Source: Dipteronia dyeriana (Eukaryota > Streptophyta > Magnoliopsida > Sapindales > Sapindaceae). Taken from it: a stretch of 64,000 bases of DNA. The translations under genes were made by a program, and so were the position numbers. Location: the NCBI GenBank assembly GCA_032871835.1, contig CM065297.1, forward strand, positions 15,022,098-15,086,097, in the 5' to 3' direction. Positions 43,264 through 55,423 of the stretch are shown here, one piece after another (position 1 is the first letter of the stretch; each line of letters opens with the position of its first letter). The notes under the pieces are model-generated. The model saw only the letters and a list, made by a program, of their open reading frames with translations, was not told where the DNA came from and searched no databases.

Positions 43264-44745
43264 ATGAGTGGAAACGATGGCAACGAGAGAGCTTCTAGCA
43301 GTAGACCTCCACGTCTCACCGGAGTGAATTATGCCTCTTGGAAAGGCAAAATGGAGTCGTACATTTGCCAAATTCATGACAGGGCATGGATGGCAGTTGA
43401 AGATGGCTACACTCCGCCCATGATGACTCCTACAGATGGAGAAGATGATGTACTCAAACCAAAGGCACAGTGGAATGCATAAGAGTTTGAGGCTTCAAAG
43501 TGGAATAAGAAGGCAATGCATGCCATCCTATATGCAATGGATGATAACCAGTTCAAGTTGGTTCAAAATACTAGGATAGCTAAGGAAGCATGGGATATCC
43601 TAGAAGTCGCACATGAAGGAACCGATGTGGTTAAGGAGTCGAAGCTTCAAGTTCTCTAAACACAATTTGAGTTGCTCAAGATGGATGAGAACGAGTGCTT
43701 CAATGACTTTAAAGTAAGGTTGATAGACATTGTGAATCAAAGTCATCAACTTGGTGATTCTTATTCGGATAGAAAGATCAAGCAGAAGATTATGAGATCT
43801 CTACCCAATAGATTTGAATCTAAAGTGACGGCTTTGGAAGAGAATAGTGGTTACAAAGACATGAAGCCAAGTGAAGTGATTACGAGGCTTCTAGCTTTTG
43901 AATCTAGGAAATGTCCTAACCACACACCATCGAAAAAGCAAAAAGACATTGCTTTGAAAGCCTTCAAAGTTGAAAAGGAGGAGAGTGATGACTCGGGTGA
44001 AGAAATGGTCTTGCTAATGAGGAAGTTCAAGAAATTCTACAAGTTCGAGAATAAAGGTTTTGGATTCAAGGGTCAAGACTTGAAGAAAAAGGCTCCCTTC
44101 AAAAAGTTTGAGCCTAGGCAAGAAAAGACCGAGAAGAAAGGAGTCCAATGCTATGAATATGGTGGAATAGGTCACTTTACCCCGGAATGTGCAAATCATA
44201 AGGTCAAGAATAAGGGAAAAGTGATGGCTGCCACATGGAGTGAAAGTGATAACTTTAATGAAGGAGATGAGTCTTCGGATGATGAAGAACTCAAGGCTAA
44301 CTTCATAGCATTTACATCCTCTCTTAGGAGCAAATATGCTAGTGAAGAAGAGAATGAAAGTCTAGAGGAAGACTACTCAAGTGATGATGGATCTTCTTCA
44401 CAATCCACAAATGGAAGTGTGGATAGGATGGATCTCAAGGACTACATGGCTAAGTTTTAAAGCTCAAGGTTAAAGAACAAGAATGAGATCAAGAAATTAA
44501 AAGAAGAAAACCTAGACCTCTCAACTCAAGTTGACCAACTAAATAAAGAGTTGGTGAGATCTAAGAGGAGTGAAGAAGGGTTGAAGAAAGAGCTTGAAGA
44601 TGCTAGAGAGTTGTTGGCCAAGATGAACTCTAGCACCAAAAAACTTGACCATATGCTAGATGTTGGAAAGAGGCCAAGTGATAAGAAGGGGCTTGGGTTT
44701 GAAGATGACAAGGTGCCTCCACTCCAAGCAAAACCATCTTTGTAA
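43264..44745 (+). pseudogene. gag: B2 gag with coiled-coil extension
   Basis: Start ATG 43264 (MSGNDGNERASSSRPPRLTG) is where B1 has ATT. WKGKMESYICQIHDRAW and a UBN2-like region follow. Stops at 43480 (CAA to TAA by comparison with B1) and near 43657 interrupt it; a long frame runs 43672-44460. The zinc knuckle (44149-44190) reads C-x2-Y-x4-H-x4-C: its second Cys is Tyr. An acidic Ser-rich tract follows. The TAA at 44458 falls at the same codon as the TAG in B1; beyond it a charged coiled-coil (LDLSTQVDQLNKELVRSKRS) runs to 44745. Gag would assemble the particle; the coiled-coil extension is common in Sireviruses. Confidence 0.92.
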
Positions 44746-47700
44746 GAAGCATGAGCTTCAATGGGTCCTTTTCTTATCAATCACCTAGGAAGAAACTTGA
44801 CCTATGAGAGTGTTCAAGTAGTGCTCAAGTGAATGTTGCACCAAGAAGCCTACCTCAAGCCCATCTTACAAGGGTTCCTCACGCTAACTTCCCTCAACCA
44901 AAAGCACATCAAGGGAAGATACCTATCATGCAAGCTCAACCAAGGAAGCAATCAAGTCTTGTTCAACAACAAAGAAGAAAAGCTTCTCAACAACAATCAA
45001 GACAACCTCATAGACATGGGAAGGCTCCTATGCATCCTTAAGGTTATTGTATGATTCCTAACTTCATTCCTACATTTCATTTTCATGGTATTGATGGTCA
45101 CATTAGACCAAATTGCTTTAGATATATCAAATTTTATAGAATATAAAGCATGATAGAGAAGAAAAAGGCTAGAGCCATGATGCATGTCACTAGGAAAATG
45201 GAACACTTGTGCATGATCCTAGGACATCTAGAGCCATAATGCATGTCACTAGAAAAAATGAAACAACTTTGCATGATCCTAGAACACTTAGAGCCAATGT
45301 ACCATTGACCACTAGGAAGAAAAATATAGCACTTAGGTGGATTAGAAAGGATGAACACTTTTGCCATGTTGCACAAATTGCCTTGAATGCTCATTCTTGT
45401 GATTTTTGGTATTTGGATAGTGGGTGCTCTAGGCATATGATTGGAAATAAGAGTTTCTTTGAGACTCTTGTGATGGAGGAGGGAGGAAATGTCACATTTG
45501 GTGATGGATCCAAAAAGAAGGCTAAAGGAAAGGGAACCATTTCCATTCTAGGATTACCCTCATTGTCTAATGCTTTGTATGTTGATGGTTTAAAAGGAAA
45601 TTTGATAAGCATTTCACATCTTAGTGATGAAGGACTTTCTGTCTTGTTTAGGAAAAATGATTGTTCTATCCTATTGCCTAATGGACAAACCTTGTTAAAA
45701 GGTATGAGATCTAGTGACAATTGCTATTGTCTTGAGGCTAGAGGTATCTCTTGCAATGTATCCAAGGATGAACAAATTGAGTTGTGGCACGAAAGACTTG
45801 GTCACATGAACTTTATGGATTTAAGAATCTTAGATAAGTTCAATGTTGTGCGAGGCCTTCCCAAGCTTGGGAAAAAAGTGAATGGTGTTTGTGGACCTTG
45901 CCAACAAGGGAAGCAAACCAAAAGTATGCACAGAAAAGGCAAGTATGTAACCACCAAGGAACCTCTAGAGCTCCTCCACATGGATCTTATGGGTACTATA
46001 CAAACCGAGAGTTTAGGTGGAAAGAGATACATTTTTGTATGTGTAGATGACTTCTCTAGGTACACTTGGACTTATTTCCTTAGAGAAAAATCTGAAAATT
46101 TTGACAAGTTTAAAATGCTTTGTTTTAAAATTCAAAATGAAATGAACTCCAAGATTAAAAGCATTAAGAGAATTAGGAGTGACCATGGGAAGGAATTTGA
46201 GAATGTTCATTTTGAAAACTCTTACAATAGTTTAGGCATTTCTCATGTGTTTTCGGCTCCTAGGACACCTCAACAAAATGGAGTTATTGAGAAGAAAAAT
46301 AGGGGTTTTCAAAGAAATGACCCGTGTGATGTTGCTTAGCAACAATGTTCCTAGGAATCTTTGGGCAAAGGCCGTCAATACGGCTTGCTACATAGGAAAT
46401 AGAGTCTTCTTTAGGCCCCACACTAGGCAAACCTCCTATGAGTTATGGAAAGGTAGGAAGCCAAATGTTAGCTACTTCCACACTTTTGGAAGCAAATGCT
46501 ACATTTTGAATGACTGTGATCAACTTGGCAAATGTGATGCTAAGAGTGATAAGGGTATCTTCATTGGCTATCTAAGAACTAGGACTGTAATGGAATCATC
46601 TAATGTTGTCATTGATGATACTAGGCTCAAATCTGATGACCATTAGGAGAAGGTAGATTTAGTTGATGACTCCCCTTTGGAGAAGGTTGTTGATGTCTCT
46701 AATGTTGAAAAGACTAACCTTGATGATGACATAACACAACCTATTGATAGGCTTCCTCCCTTGAACTCAAAAGAACCTGCTCCGTGGGTTAGGAAACTCC
46801 ATGACAAATATGACATTTTTGGAGAGGTTAGTGAGGGTGTTAGGACTAGGCATTAAATGGCTAATATAATTAGCTACACTTGTCACACCTCTCAAATAGA
46901 GCCCAAGAAAATTGATGAAGCTTTAAAAGATGAATTTTGGATTTTTGCCATGCAAGAAGAGCCTAACCAATTTGAAAGGAATGAGGTTTGAACTCTAGTT
47001 CCTAGGCTCAAAAACACCAATGTGATAGGCACCAAGTGGGTTTATAGGAACAAATCCGATGAAGATGGCAACATTGTGCGAAACAAGGCTAGGCTTGTAG
47101 CACAAGGGTACTCTCAAATTGAGGGTATTGACTTTGAGGAGACATTTGCTCCCATTGCTAGGATTGAGTCTATTAGGCTTCTTTTATCCATTTCTTTTTT
47201 GCACAAGTTCAAATTATATCAAATGGATTTTAAGAGTGCCTTCCTTAATGTTTTCTTGCAAGAGGAGGTGTTTGTTGAGCAACCCAAAGGGTTTGTAGAT
47301 CCTCACCACCCTAATCATGTCTATCACCACAACAAAGCTTTATATGGGTTGAAACAAGCACCAAGGGCTTGGTATGAGCGTCTCACCCAATATCTCATAG
47401 ACAATGACTACACTAGGGGAAGTGTTGACAAGACCCTATTCATCAAGAAAAACAAAGATGAGCTCTTTATAGCTCAAATCTATGTTGATGATATAGTCTT
47501 TGGTTCCACAAATGACACCAAAGTCCAACAATTTGTTAATGTCATGTCTCATGAGTTTGAGATGAGTCTTGTTGATGAGCTAAGTTACTTCCTAGGTTTA
47601 CAAATTAAGCAAATGGATGATGGGATTTTCATATCCCAAGCTAAGTATGCCAAAAACAAAGAAATTTGGCCTTGAAAGTGCCAAACATTGTGATACACCC

Positions 47701-48420
47701 ATGAGTACCACTTTGAAGCTAAGCAAGGATGCTAGTGGTAAAAGTGTGAACCAAACTTTATATCGTGGCATGATTGGTAGCTTGCTCTATTTGACCGCAG
47801 GTAGGCCTGATATCTCTTTTAGTGTGGGTGTATGCGCTAGGTACCAATCGGATCCTAAGGCGTCCCATCTCTCTTCTGTTAAGAGAATCATTCGATATGT
47901 GAATGTGACATCCAACAATGGGATTTGGTACTCTTTTGACACTAATGCTCGTCTTGTAGGCTTTAGTGATGCAGATTGGGCAGGAAATTGTGATGATAGG
48001 AAAAGTATATCGGGCGGTTGTTTTTTTCTTAGGAACAACCTTGTCTCTTGGTTTTGCAAGAAGGAAAATTCGATTTCCTTGTCCACGGCTGAGGCCGAAT
48101 ACATAGCTGCTGGGAGTGGATGCATACAACTCCTTTGGATGAAGCAAATGCTAGTCGACTATGGATTCAATCAAGGTACTCTTACTCTCTTTTGTGATAA
48201 CATGAGTGCAATTAATATTTTCAAGAATCTTGTTCAGCATTCTAAAACTAAGCATATTGACATCCGTCATCATTTCATTAGAGAACTAGTTGAGAACAAA
48301 TGCATAGTGCTTGAACATGTAGGTACTAATGATCAACTAGCGGATCTATTTACTAAACCCTTAGATGCTACTCGATTCAAGACTCTTAGTAGATCTATTG
48401 GGATTTGTTTAATGGAGTGA
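44746..48420 (+). pseudogene. pol: B2 pol: protease, integrase, reverse transcriptase, RNase H
   Basis: A Gln-rich linker in broken frames leads to a 376-codon frame (45209-46339). This has protease DSG (45416-45424), an HHCC domain (WHERLGH ... CGPC, about 45787-45900) and the integrase core with Asp in HMDLMG (45983), Asp in RSDHGKEF (46181) and Glu in NGVIEKKN (about 46290). A frameshift near 46310 moves the frame to 46245-46646, which lacks about 12 residues present in B1. Stops follow near 46647, 46855 and 46990. RT (47022-47675) has [21 protein letters not shown] and an intact YVDD (47481-47492). A frameshift near 47660 leads to RNase H (47617-48420) with SDADWAG, STAEAEY and FCDNMS intact. 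Confidence 0.95.
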
Positions 48421-49694
48421 TGAGTTGTGGTTTTTGACCCCATAAGGGGAACTCAAGCAAAGAGAACTATTGTATACTTGTTGCTTCTCATTTTTTTTAA
48501 ATGTTTATGCTCTTTTATTGATTGCTTGAGCAGCTTGGTAGCACTTATTATAGTATATTGTTTTTTCTTCAATAAGTGTGAACTTTGCTTTGATTACAAT
48601 CCATGTCCTATTTATGTTCAAACATGCATTTTTGGACTAGGAGATCTACATAGGACGTACATATTGAATGGCCTATAATTATCTATGTGACATGATGATT
48701 CTTTAATGACATGCTAATGAACAATAATAAAGCATGAATTGATGATTGCAATTGTTGAATGCAAAAATATTGTGTGAAAAAGCTAGTGAGACTAAAATGT
48801 TGGATCATTGTCTCTTTCTTTATTAGTTGAACATGGCTACTATCATATGGGTATCCTCCCGGAAAAATCAAATAGGGTGCAAAGTTGCTCATGCCATGTT
48901 TAGCTTATAAAGTTAGATATAGTGCCATTAAAATTTGATATCTATAAAATCTCTATATCCTTACTTATCTCATGACAAATGGTGAAATTGGTTTGAATTA
49001 TATTGGAAACCTTTGTCATTTGCTTTGCCAAATACCATTCTTTTTGTACTTGAATGCAACATGTCTTGTATGCAAAGCATTTTTGATTCACACATTTTCT
49101 TTCAAAAAAATCTCCTTGTTTCTCTCCTATTAATAGAGTTGCATAAATGTGGCTTATATATTTATGTACCAATCTTGTATGCTCATAGCCTTCTTTGCCT
49201 TGAGTGACCCGGTTGGGGAATTCTCCTTTGCCTATATCATGACAAAAAGGGGGAGTAGCATTGACCTAACATTGTGGTGTTAAGGGAGTAACATGTGTTG
49301 CCTTTAAGGGAACAGCTTGTGCTGGCTTTAAAGGGAGTAGTACTTGTTTGAGGGGGAGAGTACGTGTAGGGGGAGTAACCCGTTGAGGGGGAGCATTGCA
49401 TGAGCATTTCACGATGTCATACTCATATTATTGAATGCAATTGCTATTGTTTTATATTCACTTGATCATCTCACATTCACTTAGTTGGAAAGTGTATTTG
49501 TGTTTGCTTTGTATGTAGGGTTGATAGTTCTACAAGAGATTGAAGATTTAAAATTTATTTTTTGTTTATCTCTTTGTATTGTAGAATATCTTCCCGGTGT
49601 TTTATTTTGTAGAATATCTTCCCAGTGTTTTATTTTGTTTTGTGAAGATCAATGTGAGTGGTGGTTTTATCACGAAATAGCCAAATGGGGAGAT
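48421..49694 (+). other. B2 spacer between pol and 3' LTR with short hydrophobic ORF
   Basis: An 83-codon frame (48427-48678) has a strongly hydrophobic centre (LLLLIFFKCLCSFIDCLSSL, then VALIIVYCFFF) that could span a membrane once or twice; B1 has a collinear 78-codon frame. Purine tracts GGGGGAG or AAGGGAG occur at about 49245-49400, and the final tract aaatggggagat (49683-49694) abuts the LTR as the likely plus-strand primer. Confidence 0.8.
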
Positions 49695-51307
49695 TGTAAA
49701 GTCCTCATTTGTTGATTGGCTTATTTCGTGAACAAATCACATTTTTGGGGTATTATGTAAGGGTAGCTTAGGCTCTCAAGAACTCAGAAGGAGAAGCACC
49801 GAAGGTAAAATTCTTGTGCTTACTTGCTTTGAAGAGATAGTTGCACACACTCACATATTCATGCATAACTCTTATTCATATATGTTGAGTGTTTATTCTT
49901 TTGTTCATTTTGATTTAAATGACTTTTGTTGATTTATTTGCATCTTGTAATTAGATTTTTATGTCATTCTAGGCATTAGAATTGGATGCACTTTCATCAC
50001 TCTTGAACTTGTTGAAAATGTGTGTTTAAGTGTTGAAAATCAGGTTGTGCACTGGTGGTGCGCTACTCGACCAGCGCACCTCACCAGTGTAAAATTCCAG
50101 TGGAACGCGGCTAGTCATGTGCCGTTAAGCTGCGCAGTTGCACCCGCGCACAGTTGAAAAAAGTAGGCTTGCGCTGGTGATACGCTACTCGACTAGCGCA
50201 GCCTCACCAGCTCAAACATTTCAGAGGATCTGTGCATGGGTTGCTCCACTGGGATGCGCCACTCGTCCAGCGCCTATTATAAAATTAGGTTGTGCGTTGG
50301 TGGTGCGCTACTCGACCAGCGCAAGTCACCAGCGCACACAGAGGAAGCTAGAACATTTTTTCTAAAACGACCTCACTTTGTTTGTATCTTATATATATAT
50401 ATATATATAACTCAGTGCTTTAAGGTCGTGTATGAGTTCAGAATATCACATATTTTCCTTAGAACACATTTTAAAGGAAAAACTATTCCAAGAACTCAAT
50501 TTTAATCACTCAAAGCATTCCTATGTGCATCAAAACTTCATCTTGCATCATCTAAGTTCATTTATAGTGCATCAATGGATAGGGTTGCTTCATCACATCT
50601 TGTTTGGTAAGTTCTTCACTATCTGCTTACAAGTTATGTGTTTTACTTGCTAAACCTTCTCTTTAATTATTTGTATACTCTTAGAACATTTTCTAGATAC
50701 AAATTAGAGATTGTTGTGATGCCATGATTTAGTGTTGCAGTGTGATAGCTTCATAGGATTGTTTGATCTATGTTTAGCTAAGCTTCTTGAACATGTCATT
50801 TAGCTTTTGATATCTAGGATTGCATTAATTGTCATCTCATTATCCTAGATAAGCATATAGGGTTTCCTAGCCTTGTTTGTTTATTGAATATCATCATATA
50901 TTTACTTAGGATATTTTATCTCTTCATTAAGAAGTAAGACTTGTGTTGCTTCTGGGAGTAGGTAGCTTAAATCACAAGCAAGATGAACTAGGTTCACTTG
51001 TACTGGGATTAGGAAGTGGTGGCGGATTAAACCGGGATTAGGTTGTAATTCCTTTGCCATTAGTGGATTCGAGGTTCTAGAGTGGCGCACTCATCAGCCC
51101 GTGGTTTTTCCCATTTGGAGGGTTTCCACGTATATCTCGAGTGTCATTTATATTTCTGTATTTTTTACACTTGTGATTTTATTGTAACTAGCTAGGGGCA
51201 TTTTCGTAAACTTGACCTTTAACAAAAATTTGGTAAAATTGGTTAAAATCTATTCACCCCCCCCCCCCCTCTAGATTAATTCTATACACACCATAATATT
51301 TGTTTCA
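49695..51307 (+). mobile_element. 3' LTR of B2
   Basis: TGTAAAGTCC to TTTGTTTCA, 1613 bp. Palindromic block 50040-50340, TATA stretch 50388-50410 and a 13-base C run near 51257 (shorter in B1). It is full-length, unlike the 5' LTR. Confidence 0.95.
50040..50340. repeat. GC-rich palindromic repeat block in B2 3' LTR
   Basis: Best unit 50057-50080: arms ggtgcgct and agcgcacc around tcga. A second near-copy starts at 50302. The block ends about 50 bp before the TATA stretch. Confidence 0.88.
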
Positions 51308-52186
51308 GCTTCCTTGTTTGAAATGTTGAACTCTGAAGGAGGTTAGTTTATGCTCGATGGGAAGAACTGTTTCTACCCTAAAGGTTAGAGAATAGGAAGT
51401 TTCTCCGGTGGCTGTTCTCCTTGTAGTACGGTAAGCTCAGAGGACCTCGGGAAGCTCATCGACCCATCTGCCCTTTCTCTGCTGTAACTTCTTTTTCAAC
51501 AGCTTCTTGATTGTCTTAATGGTGGATTCCACTAACCCGTTATTCTGATGGTGGGCTATTGAGGCAAATCTAAGGTTGATTCCCAAGTCTTGGCAAAATT
51601 CCTTGAATCGGCCGTTATCAAACTGCTTGTCGAGGTCGGCTACAATGATAAGAGGGGTCCCGAACCTACAAAATACGTTGTTTTTGATAAACCTTGTTGT
51701 ATTCTCTTCCGATATTTAGGATAGTGGTCCGGCTTCGACCCGCCTCATGAAAAAATTGATCTCCACAATAGCATGCTCGGCTTGTCCAAGAGCGATAGGT
51801 ATTGGTCCGATTAGGTCGACTCCCCACATAGCAAAAGGGTAAAGCTAGCTGAGAGATGACAATCGCTTTGGTGAGAGGATGCTTAAGTTAGAGGTCTTCT
51901 GGCATGGTTTATAGGATTACACAAAGCTCTTCGCATCTTGATGGATAGTTGGCCAGTAATACCCCATATGGAGTACCTGATATGCCAACGCTTCCCCACC
52001 AACGTGGTTTCCGCATTCTCCAGAATGAACCTCTCTCAACGCCCATTTGGCATTATCAGGATGCAATCAATGAAGCAGGGGAAGGGACCTGCCCCTCTTG
52101 TAGAGGTATCCATCCACCAAGTAGTATCGGACTGAGAGCCTCTTGATTCTTCTGGCTTGGACGGATTCCTCGGAAAGCCTTTATTT
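51308..52186 (-). pseudogene. pol: G2 integrase N-terminal and core part (right of B2)
   Basis: Minus-strand frames give the core: VGIDLIGP (first Asp), FGTPLIIVADLDKQFD (second Asp region) and NNGLVESTIKTIKKLLKKKL (Glu). The last codons before B2 match the plus-strand junction at 42566. A stop lies in the segment before ISEENTTRF. The zinc-binding N-terminal region lies near 51950-52130 and is disrupted; its plus-strand ORFs are shadows. Confidence 0.82.
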
Positions 52187-52640
52187 TTAGAGATAGACTA
52201 CTATTTGGTACATCCAGCAACGAAGTCGATCCAAGACATAAGTCCCATTGCCTGCTGTTATGCTCAATTGAGAGATCACTTGGAGAGGAACTCTCTGTGG
52301 TAAGGCCTGGCCACCATTGGTAGCTATCTTGGCAAGAACGTCAGCTCGATGGTTCTGTTGTCGAGGGACCTGCTCGATCTTAAATCCCTTAAACTTATTT
52401 TTAAGTAGCTGAACTAGCATCAAATATGAAATCATGTTATACCTTTTTGCCTGATTATCCCCTGAAACCTGATTGACTATGAGTAATGAGTCACTCTTGA
52501 CCTGTAAGTAATCAACCCTGAGCTCGGCGGCCACCGTCATCCCGGTAAGGAGGGATTCATACTCTGCCTCATTGTTAGTGGCCTTAAACTCGAATCTAAA
52601 ACAGTGGCAGCATTCAGTCCCTTCCGGGTCTATTAGAACT
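52187..52640 (-). pseudogene. pol: G2 second (archaeal-type) RNase H
   Basis: A 117-codon frame carries VAAELRVDYLQVKSDSLLIV, QVSGDNQAK and EQVPRQQNHRADVLAKIA. These match the aRNH domain of Tat elements: the Asp in VKSDS and the C-terminal N-RAD-LA motif are present. Sequence right of it gives the NNEAEYE-like start in another frame. It sits between RNase H and integrase, as expected for the Tat lineage. Confidence 0.85.
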
Positions 52641-53041
52641 ATGCTAGTTCCTCATCCGACTTGCCTTGACGTTCCGTCCGTGTAGAGGATCCACAATTTG
52701 TAACCTTCCGGCAAACTGTCGGACTCTGAATCTTCTCAGGAGCAATATCTATCGTTGCTGAGGTCGCTCGGCCCGGAGAAACTGAGTGCTCTGCCACAAA
52801 GTCCACCAAAGCCTGGGCTTTAGTTTCGGTTCTAGGCATATACCTTAAATCAAACTGAGTAGGCTCCAATGCCTATAAAACCAGTCTTTCGAACACATCC
52901 GGCCTTTGCAAGAATTTACAGAGGGGTTGGTTTGTTACTATTGCTATTGAGTGAGCTTGAAAGTAGGGACGGAGCTTTCTTGCCGAGGTCACCAAGGTAT
53001 AAGTGAGCTTCTCCAAAAGGGTATAATTCTTCTCTGGTTTG
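52641..53041 (-). pseudogene. pol: G2 RNase H, C-terminal part (left of C1)
   Basis: Frames 52873-53136 and 52639-52869 give NYTLLEKLTYTLVTSARKLR, PYFQAHSIAIVTNQPL and LEPTQFDLRYMPRTETKAQA, the usual gypsy RNase H end. The split point is 53041; solo LTR C1 with duplication gtttg separates it from 55424. Confidence 0.88.
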
Positions 53042-55418
53042 TGTAGGGAAAAAAAAACCCCGCACAGCGGAAGCGTGAGAAAATTTAATAAAATTAGGGT
53101 TTGTGTATAAATAAAAAATTTCCCTTTAACTAACAAGAACCTTTACCCTAGATTAATTGATGTATATAAAAAGTATCGTACCTTTTTCTCGTGACGATTG
53201 AACAATTGCCGAATTAATTCAGTAAGATCTTCCAATCCAATCACGAACGTGAATCACCTAGGAGTGTGGGCTCACTTTCTTTAAAATGTATACCTGAGGA
53301 TGGAAACAAACAAAATCTTTTTCTTTGTTAGTTACAATAATCCTCCAAAAAGAAAACAAAGAACGTTAGGTCACTTGTGAATTATCAATCAATTTGATTG
53401 AAACTCGCTTGAACCTTGATTCGATGTTGTACACAAAACCTTTTGATGTAAAGGCTACTAGCGTACTATCGAAAACTAAACGTTCTTTCTTCCTATTTCT
53501 TATTTCCCGAATCACACACTATTTCTCAAAGTTGATCGAAATTTGTCTAGAGTAAAATCAGATTTTTCTCCCTCAAAACCTCTTGAAATTATGCTAGGGC
53601 TGGCCGAAATTCACTCTTAGAATGCATAAGGTTGGCCGAAAATCACAAGGGATATATATATATATAGGGCTCTCCTAAGAAGGATTTACTTGGTTGGTAA
53701 GAATCCTTTCCTTCGGTGGATTTATTTGGTAGTTTAAAATCCGTATCTAAAAGGAATTCTATCCTCTTATATATTTATACATGGGCTGGCCGAAAATCAC
53801 AGGATATATATTAGGAGACTTAATTCTTTTCCTAAGAAAGATTTACTTGGTAAAAAGAATCCTTTCCTTAGGTAGATTTACTTGGTGGTTAAGAATCCTT
53901 TTCAAAAAGGAATTATATCATACACCAAGACTCATAATCCAACTCAATAGTGTATTAGTAATCATATTAATTAGATAAATAATTTCTTTTATATCTACTT
54001 ACCAAATATAGTCTTTAACATTAATTATACTACCAACAATAGTATAATTTTAGGAGACCATCTCCTACTAGGAAAAAGATTTTGACTTTTAATTAAATAA
54101 TTAATTAATCAACAAATTAATTAATTTCTATTTAATTAAATAATAAAATAATATAATATAATTAAGCTATTCTAAATAGTCTTGCCGCCCAAACCATATA
54201 TACGGGCTAATATATTATTTTTTGAATTTATTAAATCAATTTGACCGTTATAAAAAGTCCACATGCGAACTAGACCTATTCTTACAAAAAGAAACAAGTC
54301 CACATGCCTCAATATAATTCTAGATGGACCCTTAAATTGGTCCGGTAGAATATATCAAGTGATCCATGCAAGTTCATGTGGATTGGGGATCTTGGCGGGC
54401 TATCTAAATTTAAGCTCCAATAGACACAACCCAATCACAATCAATAAATGATTCACTTAGGTTCGATCTATTTGATTTTAGTTCATTCCACTAAAGAACT
54501 AAAATTGAACTCTTAAATAAAGATAGAATAAGTTGATGTTACTCATTCATATCCAAGACAACCTTATTAGATAAAATATATCCTCGTGAAGAATACCAGT
54601 AATCGCCAAGAGCTCATAGACCGCCTATAGCTCTCCAAGTTACCATATTTACTCATATGACCACATTTTAAACTTGGATATTTTGAATTGTCCATAAGCC
54701 ATGTTTCAATAGACACTACTAAAAACTTAACGTTAAGATTTAATATCCAATACCTCAAAACATCCATATGATGATATTCTACTCTCATTTGATAAATGGA
54801 GCCACGATGTCCATATCTATAAATGAAGTCCTCTATCGATTAACAAATGAATAACACCAAACTATCAAGGATAGACTATGTTATATAATTGTACTCATTG
54901 ATAGCTCAAATGATAACACCTGCTACCATAAGCCCATCATTTATCTCAGGATTGAGATAGACTCTCCGATTGTCTTCAAATGAAAACTTTTATCCATTGA
55001 CGGTTCTAGATAAAGTATTTCATTGTGATCCAATTCAATGCACCCAGTGCACTAAATTCCTTTGCCTAAAGAAACCACACTTTGATGATTTTAGACTTAT
55101 CATAACACATTTGATCCCACTCAAATGCTAGCAAAAGAATCTACAACTTTGACAAGATAAAGGCGCCCAACCTTTTATCTTAATTTGTGAATATTATTCA
55201 AGACTAACTAAAGAATTGTGTCTACCTCATACATATCTAGATGTATGAACAATTCTTCTTTTCTCATAGTCTTTTGACCTTATGATTATTTATTTTTGAC
55301 AATTACAATAATTATACTATAAATGCTATAAGATTTGTTAAACTAGAAATCACTTTATTAATATGAAAAGATATTCAAATACATTATTACACTCTTGTTA
55401 TCGAGCATAATCCCAACA
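53042..55418 (-). mobile_element. Solo LTR C1 (copia-type), inserted in G2 RNase H
   Basis: TGTAGGG to CCCAACA on the plus strand, 2377 bp, with gtttg at 53037-53041 and 55419-55423. The reverse complement begins tgttgggattatgctcgat, matching the LTR at 62512. No internal region is present, so it is a solo LTR left by LTR-LTR recombination. The small ORFs in it are chance. Confidence 0.95.
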
Positions 55419-55423
55419 GTTTG

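Larger units (their letters stand above)
42567..51307 (+). mobile_element. Element B2, Sirevirus-like Ty1/copia, nested in G2 integrase
   Basis: Same family as B1, on the plus strand: 5' LTR 42567-43155 (with a large deletion), primer site 43158-43169, gag, pol, 1.27-kb spacer, 3' LTR 49695-51307. Target duplication gcttc on both sides. B2 has more open frames than B1, including intact protease, RT and RNase H active sites, but is still broken by stops and frameshifts. Confidence 0.96.

Noticed and set aside
45391..46210. Minus-strand ORFs over B2 pol
   Set aside because: Shadows of the protease-integrase frame.
54567..54788. 73-codon ORF in solo LTR C1, with a similar one in C2
   Set aside because: Shared only through LTR identity; no start context or family.
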